Translations under genes and position numbers: made by a program
Shown: piece after piece, positions 1-4,184 of the stretch
How the letters are laid out: each line of letters starts with the position of its first letter
Position numbering within the stretch: position 1 is the stretch's first letter
Source of the DNA: Bacillota bacterium
GTDB taxonomy: Bacteria > Bacillota > Clostridia > Peptostreptococcales > Thermotaleaceae
Reading direction: 5' to 3'
Assembly: GCA_023623095.1 (NCBI GenBank)
Contig: JAMNXX010000002.1
Coordinates: 1-5,202, forward strand
DNA length: 5,202 bases
Notes under the pieces: model-generated
The model's input: the letters and a program-made list of their open reading frames with translations, nothing else
What the model was told of the DNA's origin: nothing
The model's database searches: none

Positions 1-579
1 CGTGAAGGCAGTAAGCTAATTGAATCAAAATTGGCAAAAGAACTTCAGGTTAGCCGCACGCCGGTCAGAGAGGCTTTAAAACAGCTTGAATTAGAAGGAA
101 TCGTTGAAAATATTCCAAATCGCGGAGCAATCGTATTGGGAATTTCCCAACAAGATATTGAAGATATCTATACGATTCGAAATTCGATAGAAGGGATTGC
201 CGCAAAGTGGGCGGTTGAAAGGATGACGGAAGAAGAACTGGAAGAGCTGAAGGAAATTTATGATCTGATGGATTTTTATGTCCAAAAAAATGATATTGAA
301 GGATTTGCACAATTAAATATCGAATTTCATGAATCGATTTACAGAGCGACAAAAAGCAGATATTTAGAACAAGTATTGAAGGGACTTCAATATTATATGA
401 AGAGAACCCGAATGAAATCTCTACAAGTAGAAGGAAGAATTCAAAAATCTCAAATGGAGCATAAGGAAATTTTAGATGCTTTTATCCATAGAGATCCAGA
501 GAAAGCACAAGAGGCGTTGACGAGGCATCTGATGAATTCCCAGAAAAATGTAGAAAAATATCAGATGGAAAATAATTAG
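1..579 (+). CDS. GntR-family transcriptional regulator with FCD domain, 5'-truncated by the window
   Basis: This is a DNA-binding regulator of the FadR subfamily, which usually responds to a small carboxylic acid. The frame is open from base 1 and gives 192 residues to a TAG stop. The start lies upstream: the TTG at 31 falls inside the winged-helix domain, and the residues before it (REGSKLIESK) fit the family's G-x-L-x-E-S-x-L-A pattern. Roughly the first 20-25 residues are missing. Counting from base 1, the recognition helix SRTPVREAL is at 18-26, and the all-helical FCD domain spans about 50-185. Candidate FCD metal or ligand residues are H110 (in EFH), H154 (MEH) and H176 (TRH). The position four before H110, often Asp, is Asn106 here, a variation I believe also occurs elsewhere in the family. 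The gene ends in its own terminator, 165 bp before a decarboxylase gene that it might regulate (inference). The effector cannot be read from sequence. Confidence 0.93.
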   Translation, partial: REGSKLIESKLAKELQVSRTPVREALKQLELEGIVENIPNRGAIVLGISQQDIEDIYTIRNSIEGIAAKWAVERMTEEELEELKEIYDLMDFYVQKNDIEGFAQLNIEFHESIYRATKSRYLEQVLKGLQYYMKRTRMKSLQVEGRIQKSQMEHKEILDAFIHRDPEKAQEALTRHLMNSQKNVEKYQMENN

Positions 580-584
580 ATCTT

Positions 585-617
585 AAAAAAGTGAGGATAA
601 AAATCTTCACTTTTTTT
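585..617 (+). terminator. Rho-independent terminator of the GntR regulator gene
   Basis: A 13-bp stem pairs 585-597 (AAAAAAGTGAGGA) with 604-616 (TCTTCACTTTTTT), with one G-T wobble and a 6-nt loop, and ends in a T run at 611-617. It begins 5 bp after the stop codon, so the regulator and the decarboxylase are probably separate transcription units. Confidence 0.85.
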
Positions 618-700
618 ATAGAAAAAGCTCTTTTAAAAAGCAGATTCGTAATGGATAGCTGTGCAAATTTTAATTCATGCTGAAGGAAGGGGAAAGGAAG

Positions 701-716
701 TATTTCCCGGGAAATA
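701..716. promoter_or_regulatory. 16-bp perfect palindrome upstream of the decarboxylase, possible operator or leader hairpin
   Basis: TATTTCCCGGGAAATA is a perfect palindrome ending 12 bp before the Shine-Dalgarno sequence of the decarboxylase. Its TTTCCC (703-708) can also pair with a second GGGAAA at 690-695, so two exclusive RNA hairpins are possible. It lies between a GntR regulator gene and its neighbour, so an operator is reasonable, but no known GntR consensus is recognised in it. I found no convincing -35/-10 pair in 618-743. Confidence 0.4.
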
Positions 717-728
717 TTGTAGAAAAAC

Positions 729-735
729 AGGAGGA
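729..735 (+). promoter_or_regulatory. Ribosome binding site fixing the GTG start at 744
   Basis: AGGAGGA lies 8 nt before the GTG at 744. No ATG nearby is as well placed, so this site decides the start of the decarboxylase. Confidence 0.85.
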
Positions 736-743
736 ATTGAAAC

Positions 744-2201
744 GTGGAGAATTTTGTTATCTTAAAACGACTGATGGAAAAAGCCCAGGAGAATAAGGTG
801 TCTTTCCACATTCCTGGACATAAGAACGGGAAGATTTATCATCAATATGAGCAGCTTCGCATACATAAATATTTTTCACCCGATATGATCGCTTTAGACG
901 TAACGGAAATGCCGGGTACAGATAATCTGCATGCGCCGAATGATGTGATTCAGGAAGCTCAAGAACGGGCAGCAAAATGCTTCGGTGCAGATGCTACTTT
1001 TTTTCTTATCGATGGAACTTCTTCAGGAAATATTTCTGCGCTGATGGCTGCAGCAAATCCCGGAGAAAAGGTGGTGATTCCCAGAGATTGTCATAAATCT
1101 CTTATGCATGGATTGGTACTGGGAGGACTGATTCCTGTATATATTTCTCCGGAGTTAGATAGAAAAACAAATATGTCAATGGGAATTTCACCGGCTGCAG
1201 TGGAAAAAGTGCTCATTGAAAATCCAGATGTGAAGGCAGTTGTGATCACATATCCCAATTATTATGGAATTGCCTCAGATATAAAACAAATTGCGGATAT
1301 CGTGCATCGATATAATAAGATACTGATTGTTGATGAGGCACATGGATCCCATTTTCTTCTCAATGAAAATCTGCCGATACCGGCATTGGAGGCGGGAGCA
1401 GACATTGTTTCCCAGAGCATCCACAAGACCCTTCCTTCTTTTACGCAAAGTTCTATGTTGCACGTAAAGTCAGAGAGAATCGATATGGAGCGGTTGCGTT
1501 TGATGTTGATGATGAATCAAAGCAGCAGCCCTTCCTATTTGTTGATGGCTTCTCTGGATATTGCACGCGAAATCATTGAACAGGATGGAAGGGAAAGGAT
1601 GGCGGCGCTTTTAGAAATGCTCAAGGCATTCGAGGAACGCATTTCCGGAATAGAAGGTCTCAAAAAAATAGGAAAAGAAGTTATTGGTCAATATGGAGTA
1701 AAAGCAGTTGATCCGACGAGATTGGTTTTCGATATGACGGCTCGTGGATTGAGCGGAGTCGCGCTGGATGATCTGCTGAGAGAGAAATATGGGATTCAAA
1801 TGGAGATGTCAGATACGCACCGTGTCGTAGGTGTATCGGGAATTGCGAATGATGCAGAGGATTTTGAGAAATTATCGGATGCACTGCTGGATATTGCAAA
1901 AGGTTCGAAACCAGTGCAGAGGGAAGAAGAGGCGATTCAGTTTTCTAGCAGCATTCCGGAAATGAAGTTGGATCCAAGATCGGCTGTATTTGCTCCAAAG
2001 AAAATGGTGCCATTTTCTGAAAGCATCGGAAAAATAAGCGGTGAGTATATTATTCCATATCCTCCTGGGATAGCGCTATTATGTCCTGGGGAAGAGATTA
2101 CCCAGGAGATGCTGTCGTATATTCATATATTGAAGGAAAAAGTTGTGAATATTATCGGTCCGAAGGATGAGAGGTTGGAAATGATTTCTGTGATTGCGTA
2201 A
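744..2201 (+). CDS. PLP-dependent Orn/Lys/Arg decarboxylase, SpeA/YaaO type
   Basis: This is a cytoplasmic fold-type I PLP enzyme that decarboxylates a basic amino acid (arginine, lysine or ornithine) to a polyamine precursor or diamine. At 485 residues it matches the short Bacillus SpeA/YaaO class (about 480-490), not the much longer inducible CadA/AdiA/SpeF enzymes. Visible landmarks: HIPGHK at 22-27, LDVTEMPGTDNLH at 51-63, the GTSSGN cofactor-phosphate loop at 91-96, RDCHKS at 114-119, DEAHG at 197-201 with the Asp that contacts the pyridine nitrogen, and SQSIHKTL at 223-230, where Lys228 should form the Schiff base. The C-terminal Orn/Lys/Arg decarboxylase domain is present, with YPPGIALLCPGEE at 439-451. 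It appears complete and intact. Substrate cannot be assigned from these motifs, so no gene symbol is given. The start is GTG behind a strong RBS. It stands as a single gene between terminators, next to a GntR regulator that may control it. Confidence 0.95.
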   Translation: MENFVILKRLMEKAQENKVSFHIPGHKNGKIYHQYEQLRIHKYFSPDMIALDVTEMPGTDNLHAPNDVIQEAQERAAKCFGADATFFLIDGTSSGNISALMAAANPGEKVVIPRDCHKSLMHGLVLGGLIPVYISPELDRKTNMSMGISPAAVEKVLIENPDVKAVVITYPNYYGIASDIKQIADIVHRYNKILIVDEAHGSHFLLNENLPIPALEAGADIVSQSIHKTLPSFTQSSMLHVKSERIDMERLRLMLMMNQSSSPSYLLMASLDIAREIIEQDGRERMAALLEMLKAFEERISGIEGLKKIGKEVIGQYGVKAVDPTRLVFDMTARGLSGVALDDLLREKYGIQMEMSDTHRVVGVSGIANDAEDFEKLSDALLDIAKGSKPVQREEEAIQFSSSIPEMKLDPRSAVFAPKKMVPFSESIGKISGEYIIPYPPGIALLCPGEEITQEMLSYIHILKEKVVNIIGPKDERLEMISVIA

Positions 2202-2241
2202 ATATGTATTTTATAGAGGTTTGCGTATTTTAACCGATAGA

Positions 2242-2273
2242 GGGTGGTCTTTGACCGCCCGTTTCTTATTTTT
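2242..2273 (+). terminator. Rho-independent terminator of the decarboxylase gene
   Basis: GGGTGGTC (2242-2249) pairs with GACCGCCC (2253-2260) around a TTT loop, giving 8 bp with one G-T wobble, followed by the T-rich tail GTTTCTTATTTTT. A competing hairpin is possible between CCGCCC (2255-2260) and GGGCGG (2274-2279). It starts 40 bp after the stop codon. Confidence 0.8.
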
Positions 2274-2338
2274 GGGCGGGCACAGCTCGCACTACAGTTT
2301 ATTTTTAGATTATAGGTCGGCTCCTACATTAGAACCTC

Positions 2339-2380
2339 AGCAAGGGCGGTCTTTGATCGCTTGCTCCTTATCTTCTTATT
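2339..2380 (+). terminator. Second terminator-like hairpin, diverged copy of the one at 2242
   Basis: AGCAAGGGCGGTC (2339-2351) pairs with GATCGCTTGCT (2355-2365) around a TTT loop, with a two-G bulge and one wobble, followed by a T-rich stretch running to the first CRISPR repeat. The core aligns with 2241-2270 at 23 of 30 positions, offset by 102 bp. It may be a backup terminator that shields the array's distal end from read-through. The 60 bp between the two hairpins holds nothing else I can support. Confidence 0.6.
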
Positions 2381-2382
2381 TT

Positions 2383-2942
2383 ATTTTAAATCCTTATAGG
2401 TAGACTTAAAACTCTGCTCTTGCTGGGATAGGGAAGTGCTGCTAGTAAATTTTAAATCCTTATAGGTAGACTTAAAACTCCTACATCAAAGCCATTAACC
2501 TCTTGTACTACTTCATTTTAAATCTTTATAGGTAGACTTAAAACCTAGGGGAACAGTTTTTTATTGAAGCAGAACATCTATTTTAAATCCTTATAGGTAG
2601 ACTTAAAACTTTGAAACCGCAGTTCTACTCGCTTCAGCTGCACGATATTTTAAATCCTTATAGGTAGACTTAAAACTACAAGGAGAATTTACACCTTTAC
2701 GCAAGCCAAACATATTTTAAATCCTTATAGGTAGACTTAAAACCCGGTAACGGCCATGTAATGCATGCACTGGACGTAAATTTTAAATCCTTATAGGTAG
2801 ACTTAAAACTGCAAAACGAGGTTTTTTAGAGATTATTTGATTGAGTTTCAATTCCTTATAGGTAGACTTAAAACGCTGGAGAAATTTCAGCAAAGCAGGC
2901 GGCTGAGGTAGTGTTTCAATTCCTTATAGGTAGACTTAAAAC
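2383..2942 (-). CRISPR. CRISPR array, 9 repeats / 8 spacers, type I-B-like repeat, no cas genes in the window
   Basis: The 30-bp repeats start at 2383, 2449, 2515, 2580, 2647, 2714, 2780, 2845 and 2913. The eight unique spacers are 36, 36, 35, 37, 37, 36, 35 and 38 nt. Read on the - strand, the repeat begins GTTTTAAGTCTACC; the last two (2845, 2913) end in ATTGAAAC, the usual I-B handle. This sets the crRNA strand as - and puts the leader beyond 2942. The seven repeats from 2383 to 2809 instead end in TTTAAAAT; the one at 2515 also has one extra change (C to T at its 11th base on the + strand). The repeat ends are complementary over 10 bp. I recognised no spacer source and saw no spacer match elsewhere in the window. 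The subtype is inferred from the repeat alone. Confidence 0.97.
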
Positions 2943-3110
2943 CATTTCACTATTTAATTTGCTATATTTGATATTTCTATGCCATTCATAAAATTCCTTC
3001 CTTATTTTGGTAAAATATTACATAAACACGCTAAAAAATGTATCTTTTTCAAAAATTAAACTGTCGTCGATCTCCAAGGGTTTTTGCATCATTGTAGATC
3101 GACGACAATT
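2943..3110 (-). promoter_or_regulatory. Presumed CRISPR leader
   Basis: This AT-rich, gene-free stretch abuts the canonical-repeat end of the array, on the side where the leader should lie given the ATTGAAAC orientation. Read on the - strand it ends AAATAGTGAAATG just before the first repeat. I could not place a convincing -35/-10 pair for the pre-crRNA: TTGAAA and TAATAT both occur on the - strand, but about 26 bp apart. An 11-codon ORF (MNGIEISNIAN) behind AGGAAGG on the - strand is probably chance. The outer boundary is arbitrary and was set to include the inverted repeat at 3062-3107. Confidence 0.6.
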
Positions 3111-3139
3111 TTAATCTTCTCACAAAACATATAGCAAAT
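2957..3139. repeat. 11-bp inverted repeat bracketing the leader
   Basis: ATTTGCTATAT at 2957-2967 is the exact reverse complement of ATATAGCAAAT at 3129-3139. The pair encloses most of the leader and the 12-bp inverted repeat. In AT-rich DNA an 11-bp match at this distance may be chance. The right copy overlaps a 10-bp palindrome CAAATATTTG at 3135-3144. Confidence 0.45.
3062..3107. repeat. 12-bp perfect inverted repeat with 22-nt loop at the outer end of the CRISPR leader
   Basis: TGTCGTCGATCT (3062-3073) is the exact reverse complement of AGATCGACGACA (3096-3107). On the crRNA strand a 1x1 mismatch is followed by CAA/TTG pairing, leaving the loop TGATGCAAAAACCC. Outside the stem, ATTAAA and TTTTAAT also pair, with a small internal loop, so T-rich stretches follow the stem in both directions. 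It could be a bidirectional terminator, a protein site or structural RNA in the leader, or the end of a small element. The stem is GC-rich compared with its surroundings. Confidence 0.8.
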
Positions 3140-3172
3140 ATTTGTTTGAGCACAGGCTGCCATATATCCGGC

Positions 3173-3191
3173 TCGATTATTGTGTAATCGA
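3173..3191. promoter_or_regulatory. 19-bp dyad over the niaR -35 box, candidate operator
   Basis: TCGATTA (3173-3179) and TAATCGA (3185-3191) are perfect inverted arms around TTGTG. The spacer forms most of the -35 hexamer TTGTGT, so a bound repressor would block RNA polymerase. NiaR autoregulation is a natural guess, but I cannot match this site to a NiaR box from memory. Confidence 0.45.
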
Positions 3192-3209
3192 TAAATGTTA
3201 TACTATACT
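3180..3209 (+). promoter_or_regulatory. Sigma-A-type promoter for niaR
   Basis: TTGTGT (3180-3185) and TATACT (3204-3209) are separated by 18 bp. A second TATACT overlaps at 3199-3204 but lies only 13 bp from the -35. Transcription would begin near 3216, giving a leader of about 125 nt. Just downstream, ATACGCT is repeated at 3217-3223 and 3228-3234, an 11-bp spacing of about one helical turn. A short dyad ATAGA-TAGG-TCTAT lies at 3296-3309. I see no known riboswitch in the leader. Confidence 0.6.
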
Positions 3210-3326
3210 ATGCTTGATACGCTTTTCATACGCTAAATCTGTCAGGAAAAAGGTTTTCGTAATCATTAGACTTTTTAGAAAAAAGGGACTAAAATATAGA
3301 TAGGTCTATTTGAGGTTTGTAGGGGG

Positions 3327-3333
3327 AAGGAGG
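3327..3333 (+). promoter_or_regulatory. Ribosome binding site fixing the GTG start at 3341
   Basis: AAGGAGG lies 7 nt before the GTG at 3341, which begins the HTH domain at the length expected for NiaR. Confidence 0.85.
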
Positions 3334-3340
3334 AAAAATT

Positions 3341-3877
3341 GTGACTGATCAAAGAAGGAATGAGATTTTAAATATTTTAAAAAGCCGAAAAGAACCGATT
3401 ACTGGGACAGAGCTGGCAAAAAAGTTTCAGGTGAGTAGACAGGTTATTGTACAGGATATCGCTGTAATACGTGCACAAGGACATGATATACTAGCGACTG
3501 CCAAGGGATATATGCTTTATCAGCACGATATTAAAAAGGACAATATCAAGACGATTATATGCAAACATCAAGGTTATGCCAATATGGAAGAAGAACTTCA
3601 GATTATGGTGGATAGAGGAGCAAAGGTACTGGATGTTATTGTCGAACATCCGATATATGGGGAAATCAGAGCTCCATTGATGATCGGATCCCGGCTGGAC
3701 GTAGAAGATTTCATTCATAAAGTAAAAAAATATCAGGCAGAACCGTTGGCAGTTCTTACAGGAGGGGAACATATCCATACGCTGGAGGTTCCGGATGATC
3801 GGGCGTATCATCAAATCGTTGCAGCCCTTGAGGGAAAAGGATATCTTTCTGGCGAAGTGAAGGAAAAAAAGAAATAA
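3341..3877 (+). CDS. niaR: Niacin-responsive transcriptional repressor NiaR (HTH_11 + 3H domains)
   Basis: NiaR (YrxA in Bacillus subtilis, TM1602 in Thermotoga maritima) binds DNA with niacin as co-repressor and shuts off de novo NAD synthesis and niacin uptake genes. The protein has 178 residues, the usual family length. Residues 1-60 form the winged helix, with recognition segment VSRQVIVQDIAVIRAQG at 31-47. Residues about 70-170 form the 3H domain, named for its conserved histidines: CKHQG with His76, VEHPIYG with His103, and GGEHIHTLE with His144 and His146. His76, Glu84, His144 and His146 correspond, as I recall, to the metal ligands of TM1602 with the same H-x7-E and H-x-H spacing, so the ligand and metal site looks intact. 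The start is GTG with a strong RBS. The gene is preceded by its own promoter with an overlapping dyad and followed by a terminator, so it is probably monocistronic. No nad genes are in the window. The downstream PfoR-like gene may or may not be a target. Confidence 0.93.
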   Translation: MTDQRRNEILNILKSRKEPITGTELAKKFQVSRQVIVQDIAVIRAQGHDILATAKGYMLYQHDIKKDNIKTIICKHQGYANMEEELQIMVDRGAKVLDVIVEHPIYGEIRAPLMIGSRLDVEDFIHKVKKYQAEPLAVLTGGEHIHTLEVPDDRAYHQIVAALEGKGYLSGEVKEKKK

Positions 3878-3884
3878 GATAAAG

Positions 3885-3932
3885 AACAAATTTTAACTAT
3901 TGAAAAGCAGCCAAAAATTTGTTATATTTTTT
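3885..3932 (+). terminator. Rho-independent terminator of niaR
   Basis: AACAAATTTT (3885-3894) pairs perfectly with AAAATTTGTT (3914-3923) around a 19-nt loop, followed by a run of six T at 3927-3932. The stem is AT-rich and the loop long, so termination may be leaky. Confidence 0.65.
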
Positions 3933-4184
3933 ATAAAAGGTGACAAGACAGATGTAAAAACAAGAACATTAAAACAAATCAAGAGAAAAGATACGATAGA
4001 AGCAAGAGACGATTTGATGATCATTGCGGAACTATAAAAATTTTGGAAGAGAACCTTGAAGTGCAGAAATATTTATAATTGTTTTTCAGGCTCGCAGGTG
4101 CATAGGTTCTATCAATGGAGCAAATGCATTCAATGTCTCTTTGGATCTCGTATCAAATCGCAATCAATAAAGGAGGAAAAGACG
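3933..4184 (+). other. Intergenic region before the PfoR-like gene, with ORF-like debris and a -10-like box
   Basis: No complete gene is visible. One frame reads without a stop to TAA at 4035-4037 and ends in a protein-like tail, DTIEARDDLMIIAEL. The next frame ends at TAA 4076-4078 with ILEENLEVQKYL. Neither has an RBS-linked start, and the first would have to open with a TTG inside the niaR terminator (3900). This could be a decayed small gene with a frameshift, or chance. TATAAT at 4074-4079 would give a leader of about 100 nt for the next gene, but no -35 is found 16-18 bp upstream. TGCAT (4099-4103) and ATGCA (4124-4128) could form a weak hairpin in that leader. Confidence 0.35.
4169..4176 (+). 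promoter_or_regulatory. Ribosome binding site for the PfoR-like gene
   Basis: AAAGGAGG lies 8 nt before the ATG at 4185, which begins a typical PfoR-like N-terminus. Confidence 0.85.

Noticed and set aside
31..33. TTG as the true start of the GntR gene
   Set aside because: The frame is open upstream and residues encoded by 1-30 match the conserved helix before the recognition helix; no RBS precedes the TTG.
736..743. ATTGAAAC, identical to the CRISPR handle, between the RBS and start of the decarboxylase
   Set aside because: A single 8-base match with no flanking repeat similarity is expected by chance.
2301..2330. Possible degenerate extra CRISPR repeat around TTATAGGT (2310-2317)
   Set aside because: Outside those 8 bases the match to the repeat is near random, and its distance to the first repeat (84 bp) does not fit the 65-68 bp period.
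2194..2403. 69-codon + strand ORF overlapping the end of the decarboxylase
   Set aside because: It runs through both terminator hairpins and into the first CRISPR repeat, has no ribosome binding site of its own, and resembles no protein family.
2977..3012. 11-codon - strand ORF (MNGIEISNIAN) behind AGGAAGG in the leader
   Set aside because: It is very short, in AT-rich leader DNA, and resembles no known leader peptide or cas gene remnant.
3491..3889. 132-codon - strand ORF
   Set aside because: It is the reverse shadow of niaR, whose domains and metal ligands are clearly coding on the + strand.
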